From assembly GCF_019243775.1 (NCBI RefSeq), contig NZ_CP069157.1, forward strand, positions 1,550,001 through 1,614,000: a DNA stretch of 64,000 nucleotides, given 5' to 3'. The notes beneath the pieces are model-generated. The model saw only the letters and a program-made list of their open reading frames with translations, searched no databases and was not told the DNA's origin. Shown in pieces: positions 17,948 through 27,134 of the stretch (the first letter of the stretch is position 1; every line of letters starts with the position of its first letter). A program made the translations under genes and the position numbers. This DNA comes from Morganella morganii (GTDB lineage: Bacteria; Pseudomonadota; Gammaproteobacteria; Enterobacterales; Enterobacteriaceae).

Positions 17948-18718
17948 ATGCTCGATTATGCAGCTTTTCCGGAACAACGGCAAGCCCTGATCCGACAGTT
18001 ATTACACAGTGACGGCCGGGTACAGTGCAGCACACTGGTTGAACAGCTTGGTGTATCAGAGCACACCATCCGCCGTGATTTGCAGGTTCTGGCGGATGAA
18101 GGGCTCTGTAAACGGGTGTATGGCGGTGCGGTCAGTGTACTGGGTGATGTGGCGGATTTTCAGCAGCGGATCGGGCAGAACAGTGCAGAAAAAGAAAAAA
18201 TTGCGCTCGGTTGTGCAGGATTGATCCGTAATCACAGCACAGTTTTTCTGGACGGCGGCAGTCAGAACCTGTTGCTGGCACAGCATATGCCGAAAGATTT
18301 TTCTCTGACCGTGATAACACACAGTCCGCTTATTGCAGCCGTACTGAGTGACTACCCGCATTTTGAGCTGATTGTGCTGGGCGGAAAGCTGCACCGTGCA
18401 TCCGGAACCTGCATCGGGGCGCAGGCACTGGAACAGCTGTCTTATCTGAATATTGACCTCTGTTTTCCCGGCGGATGCGCACTGGATGCGGACAGTGGTC
18501 TGACGGTTACCGGGTTTGAGGAAGCCGCTTTCAAGCGGGCTCTGATAAGACAGAGCAGTCTGACCGTGGCCGGTGTGACCGGTGATAAACTTGGCCGTAT
18601 TGCACCTTATCGTGTGGCGGCATGTGAGGAACTGGATCACGTTGTGCTTACTCAGAAGGCTCCGCAATCTGCCCGTGACCTGCTGACAGCCCGGGGTTTA
18701 TCCCTCATTATGGTGTAA
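17948..18718 (+). CDS. DeoR/GlpR-family transcriptional regulator
   Basis: This is a 256-residue repressor with an N-terminal winged helix ([22 protein letters not shown], about residues 25-50, followed by [11 protein letters not shown]) and a C-terminal sugar-phosphate sensor domain ([35 protein letters not shown]). AGGAG lies 6 bases before the ATG at 17948; open frame further upstream overlaps the divergent hisN-like gene and is not used. Regulators of this family usually control the adjacent sugar-use operon, here the hisN-like and MFS genes. Confidence 0.85.
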   Translation: MLDYAAFPEQRQALIRQLLHSDGRVQCSTLVEQLGVSEHTIRRDLQVLADEGLCKRVYGGAVSVLGDVADFQQRIGQNSAEKEKIALGCAGLIRNHSTVFLDGGSQNLLLAQHMPKDFSLTVITHSPLIAAVLSDYPHFELIVLGGKLHRASGTCIGAQALEQLSYLNIDLCFPGGCALDADSGLTVTGFEEAAFKRALIRQSSLTVAGVTGDKLGRIAPYRVAACEELDHVVLTQKAPQSARDLLTARGLSLIMV

Positions 18719-18767
18719 ACACACTTCTGCCGGACAACACTCTCTTTCCGGGTCTGTATCTTTTCTT

Positions 18768-18783
18768 ACGCAAACGATTGCTT
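18768..18783. promoter_or_regulatory. PurR operator upstream of purC
   Basis: ACGCAAACGATTGCTT matches the PurR consensus ACGCAAACGTTTGCGT at 14 of 16 positions and lies 75 bases before purC. This predicts hypoxanthine/guanine-dependent repression by PurR. Confidence 0.85.
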
Positions 18784-18857
18784 ATTGCATCGTTCTGAGG
18801 GAGAATATTATCCGTCAGGCGATACGCCTATTATTAATCCTGTCTGGAGAGTGCAAG

Positions 18858-19571
18858 ATGCAAAAACATGCTGAACTGTATCGTGGGAAAGCCAAAACGG
18901 TCTACACCACGGATAATCCCGATCTGCTGATTCTGGAATTTCGTAATGATACATCAGCACTGGATGGTGAGCGCATCGAGCAGTTTGACCGCAAGGGCAT
19001 GGTCAATAATAAATTCAACCACTTTATCATGGGCAAACTGGAAGCTGCCGGTATCCCGACTCAGATGGAACGTCTGTTATCCGATACCGAAATTCTGGTG
19101 AAAAAGCTGGATATGGTGCCGGTGGAATGTGTCATCCGTAACCGCGCTGCCGGTTCGCTGGTAAAACGCCTGGGTGTGGAAGAGGGGATGGTGCTGAATC
19201 CGCCAATCTTCGATCTGTTCCTGAAGAATGACGCCAAACATGACCCGATGATCAATGAATCCTACTGCGAAACCTTCGGCTGGGTCAGCCGGGAAAATCT
19301 CGCAGAAATGAAACGTCTGAGCTATATCGCCAATGACGTGTTATCCCGTCTGTTTGATGAAGCGGGTCTGATCCTGGTGGATTTCAAACTGGAATTCGGT
19401 CTGTATAAAGGTCAGGTAGTGCTCGGCGATGAATTTTCACCGGACGGCAGCCGTCTGTGGGATAAAGAAACTCTGGATAAAATGGATAAAGACCGTTTCC
19501 GTCAGAGCCTCGGCGGCCTGATTGAAGCCTATGAGGAAGTGGCACGCCGTCTGGGTGTGAAACTGGATTAA
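18858..19571 (+). CDS. purC: SAICAR synthetase
   Basis: PurC joins aspartate to CAIR using ATP in de novo purine synthesis. The 237 residues equal the E. coli length. Visible motifs are YRGKAKTVY (ATP site), [12 protein letters not shown], and the C-terminal [20 protein letters not shown]. It starts after GGAGAGTGCAAG. A near-perfect PurR box lies upstream. A hairpin at 19594-19625 follows. Confidence 0.97.
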   Translation: MQKHAELYRGKAKTVYTTDNPDLLILEFRNDTSALDGERIEQFDRKGMVNNKFNHFIMGKLEAAGIPTQMERLLSDTEILVKKLDMVPVECVIRNRAAGSLVKRLGVEEGMVLNPPIFDLFLKNDAKHDPMINESYCETFGWVSRENLAEMKRLSYIANDVLSRLFDEAGLILVDFKLEFGLYKGQVVLGDEFSPDGSRLWDKETLDKMDKDRFRQSLGGLIEAYEEVARRLGVKLD

Positions 19572-19593
19572 TCATTCATCTCCTGAATTCATG

Positions 19594-19625
19594 GCCGGTG
19601 ATAACAGAACCCGCGTATCACCGGC
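19594..19625. terminator. Hairpin after purC
   Basis: GCCGGTGATA and TATCACCGGC form a perfect 10-bp stem with a 12-base loop. Only a weak T-poor tail follows, so termination efficiency is uncertain. Confidence 0.5.
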
Positions 19626-19732
19626 ATTAAGCTGATTTATCACTCCCCTGAAAGAAAGAAGCATTTTTCCTCACTTCATTTTCTCTGTACTATGTAGTTA
19701 TCCGACTATTATCCGATAAGCAGAGAATCATC

Positions 19733-20620
19733 ATGCGTTGGCAAGGGCGTCGCCAGAGCGACAATATTGAAGACCGCCGCAGTGCGGGGGGCAGAATTCC
19801 GGGCGGATCCGCAGGCGGGCCGCGTATTCCGCTGCCGCGCGGCAAAGCCGGACTGGTTGTGGTCGTTATCGTGGTCGTGGCCGGTTTTTACGGCATTGAC
19901 CTGACCGGCCTGGTTACCGGTGACCCGGTCAATATCGGGCAGACCACCTCACAGCAGCGTCCGGCACAGAACAGTGCACAGGAGCAGAAACAGGCGGAAT
20001 TTACCGGCGTGATGCTGGCGGAAACCGAAGCGGTCTGGGGACAAAAATTCGCACAGATGAACCGGCAGTACCGCGAGCCGAAACTGGTGCTGTACCGGGG
20101 CGCAACACCGACCGGTTGCGGTGCAGGGCAGGCTGTGATGGGGCCGTTTTATTGTCCGGCAGATCAGAAAGTCTATATCGACCTCTCTTTCTACGATGAC
20201 ATGCGCACTAAATTAGGGGCGGGCGGGGATTTCGCGCAGGGCTATGTGGTCGCTCATGAAGTGGGGCACCATGTTCAGCATCTGCTCGGTATCGATCGTC
20301 AGGTACGCGAGCGCCAGCAGCGCAGCAGTCAGAAAGAGGCAAACCGCCTGTCAGTGAAAATGGAATTACAGGCTGACTGTTTTGCCGGGATCTGGGGCCA
20401 TGAGATGGAAAAAGCCGGGATCCTCGAAAACGGTGATCTGGAAAATGCTCTGAATGCGGCGCAGGCCATCGGCGATGACCGTCTGCAAAAACAGAGTCAG
20501 GGACGGGTTATTCCGGACAGCTTCACACACGGAACATCCGCACAGCGTTATGAGTGGTTCAAACGCGGTTTTGACAGCGGTAATATTGCGCAATGTGACA
20601 CATTTTCCGCACTGAAATAA
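19733..20620 (+). CDS. ypfJ: Neutral zinc metallopeptidase YpfJ
   Basis: This is a 295-residue membrane-anchored putative zinc metallopeptidase (PF04228). The N-terminus is hydrophilic ([16 protein letters not shown]), then comes one membrane helix ([20 protein letters not shown]), and then the catalytic domain with [15 protein letters not shown] (HExxH) and the downstream ELQADCFAG. It closely follows the E. coli YpfJ sequence. Substrates are unknown. In E. coli it is next to purC, as here. Confidence 0.92.
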   Translation: MRWQGRRQSDNIEDRRSAGGRIPGGSAGGPRIPLPRGKAGLVVVVIVVVAGFYGIDLTGLVTGDPVNIGQTTSQQRPAQNSAQEQKQAEFTGVMLAETEAVWGQKFAQMNRQYREPKLVLYRGATPTGCGAGQAVMGPFYCPADQKVYIDLSFYDDMRTKLGAGGDFAQGYVVAHEVGHHVQHLLGIDRQVRERQQRSSQKEANRLSVKMELQADCFAGIWGHEMEKAGILENGDLENALNAAQAIGDDRLQKQSQGRVIPDSFTHGTSAQRYEWFKRGFDSGNIAQCDTFSALK

Positions 20621-20626
20621 GCCTTT

Positions 20627-20654
20627 CTGCCGGTTTTTCCTGCAAAACCGGCAG
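20627..20654 (+). terminator. ypfJ terminator
   Basis: CTGCCGGTTTT and AAAACCGGCAG form an 11-bp stem just past the ypfJ stop. The tail is weakly T-rich. Confidence 0.7.
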
Positions 20655-20723
20655 AGTTTGATTATCATCGTATAACGGCATACTATTGGCGGCTTTCATT
20701 CTCCCCGACACGCAGGATCTGAT

Positions 20724-21176
20724 ATGAGTAATATTGACCCGACCCTGATTATCCTCCTGGTCTTAGCCGGGCTCGGGCTTATCAGTAATAACATGACGGT
20801 AACCCTGGCTATTCTTTTTCTGCTGGCTGTGCGCATCACGCCGCTCAACGGCTATTTCCCGTTTGTGGAAAAATATGGCCTCAAGCTGGGGATCCTCATT
20901 CTGACCGTCGGTGTGATGGCACCGATTGCCAGCGGTAAAATCAGTGCCAATGATGTTTTAAGCTCCTTTCTGAACTGGAAATCCCTGCTGGCGATAGTGA
21001 TCGGCATACTGGTGTCCTGGCTGGGCAGCCGGGGCGTTACACTGATGAGTAACCAGCCGTCCACGGTTGCTGGTTTGCTGGTGGGTACCATTATCGGTGT
21101 CGCGCTGTTCAGAGGGGTGCCGGTCGGGCCGCTGATTGCGGCGGGGATCCTGTCGCTGCTTGTCGGTAAGATGTAG
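20724..21176 (+). CDS. DUF441 membrane protein, YeaL family
   Basis: This is a 150-residue protein with four or five hydrophobic helices ([43 protein letters not shown] and others), matching the UPF0756/DUF441 family of E. coli YeaL. The function is unknown. tmcA starts 8 bases after its stop, so the two are probably cotranscribed; in E. coli yeaL is elsewhere. Confidence 0.88.
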   Translation: MSNIDPTLIILLVLAGLGLISNNMTVTLAILFLLAVRITPLNGYFPFVEKYGLKLGILILTVGVMAPIASGKISANDVLSSFLNWKSLLAIVIGILVSWLGSRGVTLMSNQPSTVAGLLVGTIIGVALFRGVPVGPLIAAGILSLLVGKM

Positions 21177-21184
21177 CGGTTCTC

Positions 21185-23191
21185 ATGTTACCTGCACTGT
21201 TTCACGCCTGCACAGAACAGCTCCGTATACAGGGTATCCGCCGTCTGTGGGTACTGAGCGGCAGTGATGACTGGTGTGAATCCCGGTTACAGGAAATCAG
21301 AGACGCGGCGCCCGGAGACTGGCCGATCATTTCCGCTCAGCTGCCCGGCGGCACAGTGGCAGAGAAAGCCCGTCTGTTGCTGGGACAGGAGTTCCGTCAC
21401 GGCGTGTTTGATGCCCGGCGCGGGCTGCACAGTGAAGCACTGGCTATGCTGGCCGGCACATTACAGGCGGGCAGTTGGCTGATCCTGCTGCTGCCGCCGG
21501 AATCACAATGGCAGACCCGGCCGGATGAGGACAGTCTGCGCTGGAATGACGGCGGACAGATGATCCCCGCGCCGCATTTCATGCGCCACTTCGCCCGTAC
21601 ACTTATCCATCCTGCCCATCTCTGCCGGTATGAAGACCAGCCATTTGATATGACCCTGCTGCCGCCGCAAAACGCGTGGCAGCCGCCGGATGGCACACCG
21701 ACCCCTGCGCAGCAGCAGATACTGGCACAGCTCCGCCGTGCGGAAAGCGGCATTTTCTGTCTGACCGCGGCCAGAGGACGGGGCAAATCCGCCGTGGCCG
21801 GTCTGTTCCTGGCAGAATCGCCGGGCCGTCATTTATTATGTGCCCCGGCAAAAGCCACGGTCACGGTGATACAGCGCTATCTTCATGATTCACAACAAAC
21901 GGAATTTATCGCCCCGGATAATTTACTGACACTGGCGGAAACGGCGGATGTCAGCACATACGGCTGGCTGGTGATCGACGAAGCGGCGATGATCCCGTTG
22001 CCGCTGCTCGCGCGTTTTACGGCGGTATTTCCCCGTGTGCTGCTGCTGACCACTGTTCAGGGTTATGAAGGCACAGGGCGGGGATTTTTACTGAAATTTT
22101 GTCACTCACTGCCGCAGTTTACCGCACTGACGCTGACGCAGCCGGTACGCTGGGCGGAGCATGACCCGGCGGAAACCTGGCTCGATAAGGCACTGTTGCT
22201 CACCGAGCCGGCAGAAAAAATCATACAGACGGGGAAGTGTGAATATCAGTCCGTAACACAGCAGGCGTTATGTGATGATCCGGATTTATTGTCCGGGTTT
22301 TACGGCCTGCTGACGGCAGCGCATTACCGGACATCCCCGCTGGATCTGCGGCGGCTGGCCGATGCGCCCGGACAGCATTTCGCGCAGTTCCGCCACCGGC
22401 AGCAGGTGACTGCGGCGCTCTGGCTGACCGACGAGGGTGGGTTACCGGCAGCACTGACACTGTCTGTCTGGGCGGGCACGCGGCGGCCACGCGGAAATCT
22501 GCTGGCACAATCGCTGGCGGCACACAGTTATTTCCCGCAGGCGGCACAACTGCGTTCACGCCGTATCAGCCGGATCGCCGTACATGCAGGCTACCGGCGC
22601 AGTGCGCTGGGACGTCAGTTATTACAGCGGGCGGCTGACGCAGCAAAAAACAGCGGTATGGATTATCTGTCCGTCAGTTTCGGCTATACCCCGGAACTGG
22701 CTGCGTTCTGGACATCCTGCGGCTTTCGTTTTGCCCGAATGGGGACACACCCGGAAGCGGGCAGCGGATGTTATACCGCAATGCTGCTGCTGCCGCTGAC
22801 GCGGGCCGGACAGGCACTGGCGGATGACGCAGAACAGCAGTTTGCCCGGGATTGCACTGTTTTTTCTCAGATATGGGGATTTTCACCGGTACCGCCGGAG
22901 CAGGCGGAATCACTCAATGAATGGGAATGGCGGATGCTGGCCGGGTTTGCGTATGCCGCTAAACCACAGGCGGTGGCAGATCCTGCATTGGTACTCCTGC
23001 AAAGGGAATACCCGGCACAGACAGCGGAATTGTCACAGTTGCTGTCCGGTAAACCAGAGATACTGAAAGCTCGCCATATCAGCGGAAAAAAGGCATTACT
23101 TAGTGTGCTGAGACAGGAAACAGCAGTGATACTGCAGATACTGCGCCCGCAGTGGGCGCAGCAGACAGCAGAAGAGATCAGGACTTTTTAG
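21185..23191 (+). CDS. tmcA: tRNA(Met) cytidine acetyltransferase TmcA
   Basis: TmcA makes N4-acetylcytidine at the wobble base of elongator tRNA-Met using acetyl-CoA and ATP/GTP. The 668 residues show an RNA helicase-like module with Walker [12 protein letters not shown] (about residues 195-205) and Walker [16 protein letters not shown], then a GNAT domain with [20 protein letters not shown] (CoA pyrophosphate loop) and [16 protein letters not shown]. The ATG follows closely on the DUF441 gene. The 3' end overlaps convergent ypfN by 14 bases. Confidence 0.93.
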   Translation: MLPALFHACTEQLRIQGIRRLWVLSGSDDWCESRLQEIRDAAPGDWPIISAQLPGGTVAEKARLLLGQEFRHGVFDARRGLHSEALAMLAGTLQAGSWLILLLPPESQWQTRPDEDSLRWNDGGQMIPAPHFMRHFARTLIHPAHLCRYEDQPFDMTLLPPQNAWQPPDGTPTPAQQQILAQLRRAESGIFCLTAARGRGKSAVAGLFLAESPGRHLLCAPAKATVTVIQRYLHDSQQTEFIAPDNLLTLAETADVSTYGWLVIDEAAMIPLPLLARFTAVFPRVLLLTTVQGYEGTGRGFLLKFCHSLPQFTALTLTQPVRWAEHDPAETWLDKALLLTEPAEKIIQTGKCEYQSVTQQALCDDPDLLSGFYGLLTAAHYRTSPLDLRRLADAPGQHFAQFRHRQQVTAALWLTDEGGLPAALTLSVWAGTRRPRGNLLAQSLAAHSYFPQAAQLRSRRISRIAVHAGYRRSALGRQLLQRAADAAKNSGMDYLSVSFGYTPELAAFWTSCGFRFARMGTHPEAGSGCYTAMLLLPLTRAGQALADDAEQQFARDCTVFSQIWGFSPVPPEQAESLNEWEWRMLAGFAYAAKPQAVADPALVLLQREYPAQTAELSQLLSGKPEILKARHISGKKALLSVLRQETAVILQILRPQWAQQTAEEIRTF

Positions 23192-23375
23192 ATTTATTAT
23201 CCGGCCAGTCATCCTCATCATCCCACTGTGCGTTATTATCACGGTGAGGCGGCAGTTCCCTGCGGTTCTGCAGATATTTTTTGTGATCCACGCGTTTGAG
23301 ATCTTTAATGGCGTTCAGGATCACGCCGACAAACAGCACCAGGATGACCCACCAGTAGTCTGCTAACCAATGCAT
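23178..23375 (-). CDS. ypfN: Small membrane protein YpfN (UPF0370)
   Basis: This is a 65-residue protein with one N-terminal membrane helix ([16 protein letters not shown]) and a highly charged Asp/Lys tail, nearly the length of E. coli YpfN. The function is unknown. In E. coli it lies next to dapE; here about 4.4 kb of other DNA separates it from dapE. Confidence 0.9.
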   Translation of the reverse strand: MHWLADYWWVILVLFVGVILNAIKDLKRVDHKKYLQNRRELPPHRDNNAQWDDEDDWPDNKSKKS

Positions 23376-23511
23376 TGTTGTTACCTTTTTTTGTCTTTAT
23401 TTATCAATAAATCAGAATGGATAAGTCACTATCATTCAAAATGAGTTTAAAACCATTACCCAACGGGTTGTCTCCCCGGTTAACTGAGGTGTCTTCCCCG
23501 GCTTTCACGAA

Positions 23512-23733
23512 CTATCCGGAAACGGTTGTGGTCGTTAATTCTTTCCTGAAAGATGAAGCTATAAGGTTATCACATCCGCCATACACGGAATAACATTTCT
23601 TAATCACATCTTCCGGGGACATGCCAGGACATTCAGGCGGATATCGCCACCCTTGCCGCATATCGGGCAAGGCATAAAAATAGCACAGCGATGCACGCCA
23701 CGTCAGAACCGTACGCAGCGCGACACGGTTTGG
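23512..23733 (-). pseudogene. Open frame without a start codon (possible gene remnant)
   Basis: 73 codons are open on the minus strand and end at TAG 23512-23514, but no plausible start with a ribosome site is seen. The composition (Cys- and Trp-containing, VLTWRASLCYFYALPDM, then MSPEDVIKKCYSVYGG) looks protein-like, but I do not recognise it. It may be the 3' end of a decayed gene or a chance frame. Confidence 0.2.
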
Positions 23734-23838
23734 TTATCATGTTGTTTACCTGCAGATATACCTGAAAAATAACAGGTACATTGAAATTTTATTGATGCTG
23801 ATTAAAATATATTTAGCGATAACAATGAGGAGTAATTT

Positions 23839-23931
23839 ATGGAAGCTTTTGCTTTATTACCTTTGATTACAGCAACCATTCCCGGCGGTATCTTTTTTCT
23901 TCCTGTCACATTTATGTTTATTTCCGTCTGA
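23839..23931 (+). CDS. Candidate 30-residue hydrophobic small protein
   Basis: A 30-codon frame encodes a wholly hydrophobic peptide (starting MEAFALLPLITATIPGG, ending FMFISV) with one possible membrane segment broken by Pro-Gly-Gly. It has a strong ribosome site (GAGGAG, about 6 bases before ATG) and is followed 8 bases after the stop by a perfect terminator. This self-contained cistron looks like the small membrane peptides of enterobacteria, but I recognise no homologue. It is too short for standard gene callers. Confidence 0.5.
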   Translation: MEAFALLPLITATIPGGIFFLPVTFMFISV

Positions 23932-23939
23932 CGGACACT

Positions 23940-23966
23940 AAGGCAGTTATGTTCCAACTGCCTTTT
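23940..23966 (+). terminator. Terminator of the 30-residue peptide gene
   Basis: AAGGCAGTT and AACTGCCTT form a 9-bp stem with a 7-base loop followed by TT. Confidence 0.8.
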
Positions 23967-23973
23967 CCATAAA

Positions 23974-24168
23974 TTAATGGCGTATAATTTCACTACGGAA
24001 CAATGCCCGCACCCCGGACCGGGGTAATGCTTTCTGTGCATATTCAGGAATGCCATCATACAGTTTTTGCCGGTATGTTCCCAGCATATCGGTGATACGC
24101 TTTACCTGGTTATATTTCAGGTAATTATATATTACCAACCCGCTCAGGTGGTTTTTAAATGGGTTTAT
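23974..24168 (-). pseudogene. 3' remnant of an unidentified gene
   Basis: 64 codons are open on the minus strand and end at TAA 23974-23976, with no ATG before the internal Met and no ribosome site. The sequence (YLKYNQVKRITDMLGTYRQK, then GIPEYAQKALPRSGVRALFR) looks like a genuine protein C-terminus. A stop codon closes the frame on the 5' side, so the gene is truncated. The family is not recognised. Confidence 0.3.
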
Positions 24169-24257
24169 TTATCAATACATTGAATCTTAAATATGACTTT
24201 TTTCATCCTGTATGACTAATGCACTATTGTTACCGCTCTTATTTATTAACATCCGGG

Positions 24258-24380
24258 TTAAAAGCCGATACCTGTACCGATTCCCACAGAAGCGCCTTCA
24301 GAACCTCCGGATGCACCGACACCAACCCCGGCACAGCCTGAAAGAAGAATAACGGCAATAAAGCAGAATATTTTCAGCAT
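24258..24380 (-). CDS. Small glycine-rich lipoprotein
   Basis: This is a 40-residue precursor: signal peptide MLKIFCFIAVILLSGC with a lipobox LLSGC, so the mature part starts at Cys16 and is about 25 residues of Gly, Ala, Ser and Val. AGAGG lies 4 bases before the ATG, and a TATACT box about 40 bases upstream could be its own -10. It would be anchored in the inner or outer membrane. It does not match entericidins or colicin lysis proteins beyond size. Confidence 0.55.
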   Translation of the reverse strand: MLKIFCFIAVILLSGCAGVGVGASGGSEGASVGIGTGIGF

Positions 24381-24431
24381 ATGACCTCTGCACATAAACA
24401 GTCTGAATAGTTCGGATAGTATACCGGAAAT

Positions 24432-24464
24432 AAAAAAAAAAGCTCTCTGCATCCGCGGAGAGCT
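24432..24464 (-). terminator. Strong terminator, minus strand
   Basis: AGCTCTCTGC pairs with GCGGAGAGCT and is preceded on the plus strand by A9, which is a T9 tail for minus-strand transcription. The rest of 24465-24907 shows no gene I can support besides the candidate RNA and the promoter region of the decarboxylase. Confidence 0.8.
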
Positions 24465-24530
24465 GAAAAAAAGCAAAATAACCAATTGGTACCACGCGGC
24501 AGACAATAACAGCTCTGAGTTAAACGGAAC
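24432..24530 (-). ncRNA. Candidate small RNA ending in a strong intrinsic terminator
   Basis: On the minus strand a 10-bp stem (24441-24464, one G-U pair, 4-base loop) is followed by nine or more T. No coding gene upstream on this strand explains it. About 70-90 bases of transcript could start after TTGTTA-16-TTTAAC near 24530-24560, with an internal ACCAATTGGT palindrome and a T-rich stretch. The 5' end is a guess. It could also be a leader terminator for the lipoprotein gene 50 bases downstream. Confidence 0.35.
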
Positions 24531-24907
24531 TGTAACGGACTAACAAACTGCCAGCATGTTATCGCGTTGTTTACTCTCAACCGGCCCCGTCAGGGGTATT
24601 ACACTGACCTTTTATGATGGGGTTATCTGGTCTTACCTCTATCTTTCTGCTTTATATCAGAAATAATAATTCTGCCGGTCTGATAATCAGGAACAGGGCC
24701 ATAAAGCCGCAGTTTGATCTTTATTTTCCGCTGTAATAGAGTCCGGAATATCGGAATTTTTCACTGTTCTGTTAATTTATATTTACGATGTTTATCATTG
24801 TTATTTAAGTGAAAATTATCGTCAGACAGATAAAGTGGTCAGCATGCTTTTTCCATTCGCCGGTATATCCGGTATCAGCAGAATAATGATTTCACAGGAG
24901 CATTACG

Positions 24908-26536
24908 ATGGGAAAAACAATCCGTCAGGTGACATTTGAATTACTCCGGCAACTGAATATCACGACTGTTTTTGGTAATCCCGGCTCGACAGAAGAAACT
25001 TTCCTGAAAAACTTTCCGGCAGATTTCCGTTATATCCAGACACTGCATGAATCGTCTGCGGTCGCCGCTGCGGATGGTTATGCGCAATCCACCCGTAATG
25101 TTGCACTGGTCAATGTGCATACCTCCGCCGGGCTGAGTAACGCGATGAGTAATATTCTTACCGCGTATATGAACCGCACGCCGCTGATTATTACCGCCGG
25201 TAACCAGACCCGCAACATGCTGCTGATAGAGCCGTGGCTGACCAATATTAAGCCGGAAACACTGCCGGAGCCGTGGGTGAAATGGAGTTATCAGCCGGTG
25301 AGGGCGGAAGATGTTCCGGCGGCCTTTATGCGGGCGTATGCGATGGCACTGCAACCGCCGGCAGGCCCGGTATTTTTATCGATCCCGCTGGATGACTGGG
25401 ATAAACCGGCTGAAGCGGATGCGGCGGTTGTCCGCAGCGTGTCTCACCGTATCAGTGCCGACCCGGTGCGGATGCGGGAGTTTGCGCAGAGTGTGTCAGG
25501 GGCGAAAAATCCGGTACTGATTTACGGCTCATCCCTTGCGCGGGGGGAGGGCTGGGAGGCAGGGATCCGGCTGGCGGAAAAACTGAATATCCCGGTGTAT
25601 TCGGCACCAGCTTCCGAGCGCCCGCCGTTCCCGGAATCTCATCCGCTGTATGCAGGCGGCCTGCCGTTTGCCATGAAACCACTCTCGGACAAACTCGCTG
25701 GGCATGATGTGGCGCTGATCATCGGTGCGCCGGTCTTCCGCTATTACCCGTATGTGGCCGGTGACTATATCCCGCCGGGACTCCGGTTGCTGCATATCAC
25801 GGATGATCCGCAGGAAGCCGGTCGGGCGCCGGTCGGAGACAGCCTGTTATGTGATGCGGTACTGGCGGTTGAGCAGTTAACTGAGCTGGTGAGTGCACGA
25901 CCGGCACTGGCAACTGCCGTCAGTAAACAACCGCACGGTATGGCGCCGCATCCCGCCGCGCCGGAAGCTGCGTCAGACGGGCTACTGAGTGCTTCACAGC
26001 TGTTCCGCGCGGTCAGAAGTGCGATGCCGGAAGAAACGATTCTGACCGAGGAATCCCCCTCTAACCTCGGCGAACTGCATGCTGCCTGGCCGGTGGATAA
26101 ACCGGACTCATTTTACACCTTTGCCAGCGGTTCACTCGGCTGGACATTACCGGCCAGCGCCGGGATTGCCCTCGGTGAACGGGACAGCGGGCGTAACCGG
26201 CCGGTGGCGGCGATTATCGGTGACGGCTCCATGCAGTACTCTGTGCAGGGATTATGGACTGCCGCACAGCATCAGTTACCGATCCTGTTTGTCATTCCGG
26301 AAAACAGGCAGTACGGCATTCTGAAATCTTTCGCAGTGCTGGAAGATACGCCGGGGGTGCCGGGTCTGGATATTCCGGGGCTGGATATTGCGGCTCTTGC
26401 CACCGGTTACGGCTGCACCGCAGTCCGGGCAGAAACAGAGGCTGAGGTAATTGCGGCCTGCAAAGCGGCATTACAGCGCAAGGGGCCGACAGTGCTCGTT
26501 GTGCCGATCCGGCCGTCAGTACCGCCACTGATGTGA
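24908..26536 (+). CDS. Benzoylformate decarboxylase-like ThDP enzyme
   Basis: This is a 542-residue thiamine-diphosphate enzyme that aligns end to end with Pseudomonas benzoylformate decarboxylase (MdlC). FGNPGSTEE gives the active-site Ser region, LHESSAVAAADGYAQ the ThDP-activating Glu, and VNVHTSAGLSNAM the active-site His. The shared LIIGAPVFRYYPY, the ThDP motif GDGSMQYSVQGLWTAAQ and ILFVIPENRQYG are also present. It would decarboxylate a 2-oxo acid to an aldehyde. No mandelate genes are nearby, so the true substrate is uncertain. The ribosome site is AGGAG. A strong terminator follows, so it is a single-gene unit. Confidence 0.82.
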   Translation: MGKTIRQVTFELLRQLNITTVFGNPGSTEETFLKNFPADFRYIQTLHESSAVAAADGYAQSTRNVALVNVHTSAGLSNAMSNILTAYMNRTPLIITAGNQTRNMLLIEPWLTNIKPETLPEPWVKWSYQPVRAEDVPAAFMRAYAMALQPPAGPVFLSIPLDDWDKPAEADAAVVRSVSHRISADPVRMREFAQSVSGAKNPVLIYGSSLARGEGWEAGIRLAEKLNIPVYSAPASERPPFPESHPLYAGGLPFAMKPLSDKLAGHDVALIIGAPVFRYYPYVAGDYIPPGLRLLHITDDPQEAGRAPVGDSLLCDAVLAVEQLTELVSARPALATAVSKQPHGMAPHPAAPEAASDGLLSASQLFRAVRSAMPEETILTEESPSNLGELHAAWPVDKPDSFYTFASGSLGWTLPASAGIALGERDSGRNRPVAAIIGDGSMQYSVQGLWTAAQHQLPILFVIPENRQYGILKSFAVLEDTPGVPGLDIPGLDIAALATGYGCTAVRAETEAEVIAACKAALQRKGPTVLVVPIRPSVPPLM

Positions 26537-26591
26537 TATCAGTATCAATCATTTGATTTTCTGCCGGTAATAATACTGAAAGCAACCTGAG

Positions 26592-26622
26592 CGGCTCTCT
26601 GTGCGGAACAGAGAGCCGTTTT
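26592..26622 (+). terminator. Terminator after the decarboxylase gene
   Basis: CGGCTCTCTGT and ACAGAGAGCCG form an 11-bp perfect stem followed by TTTT. Confidence 0.92.
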
Positions 26623-26717
26623 GTCAGTGGATTATCATTTGTGATCACAAGCCGGTTGAATAAGGTGTTACACAACGATAACATTGAGTTGCATTCTCAT
26701 TACCGGAGACTCAGGAC

Positions 26718-27134
26718 GTGAAGCCGTTCACCCGCATACTGCTGCTGTTATCAGGCTGGATTGCCGTCATACTGGCAACCCTCGGGGTTGTGCTGCCGGT
26801 ATTGCCGACGACGCCGTTCCTGCTGCTGGCTGCGTGGTGTTTCTCCCGTTCATCTCCCCGGTTCCATCACTGGCTGCTGTACCGTTCCTGGTTCGGCGGG
26901 TATATCCGCCACTGGCAGACACACAAAGGCCTGCCGCGCAAGGCAAAACGGCGTGCAGTAATCGTGATCCTGCTGACGTTTGCGGTGTCGCTCTGGCTGG
27001 TGAAACTGATTTATATCCGGCTGTTACTGCTGTGTATTCTGGTCTGGCTGCTGATCTTTATGCTGCGCCTGCCGGAAACAGATGAAATGACGCCGGAGAA
27101 TACCCCGGCGTCAGAGGAGAAATCACCGGATTAA
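26718..27134 (+). CDS. ybaN: DUF454 inner-membrane protein YbaN
   Basis: This is a 138-residue protein with an N-terminal helix (ILLLLSGWIAVILATLGVVLPVLPTTPFLLLAAWCF), the family block SPRFHHWLLYRSWFG, and two C-terminal helices. It starts with GTG at 26718 after CAGGAC. YbaN family members have no established function. Its last 4 bases overlap the convergent M15 peptidase gene. Confidence 0.88.
   Translation: MKPFTRILLLLSGWIAVILATLGVVLPVLPTTPFLLLAAWCFSRSSPRFHHWLLYRSWFGGYIRHWQTHKGLPRKAKRRAVIVILLTFAVSLWLVKLIYIRLLLLCILVWLLIFMLRLPETDEMTPENTPASEEKSPD

Noticed and set aside
23802-24059. 85-codon minus-strand frame covering the 30-residue peptide gene
   Set aside because: It lacks a ribosome site and crosses the perfect terminator at 23940-23966; the protein-like reading in this area is in another frame.
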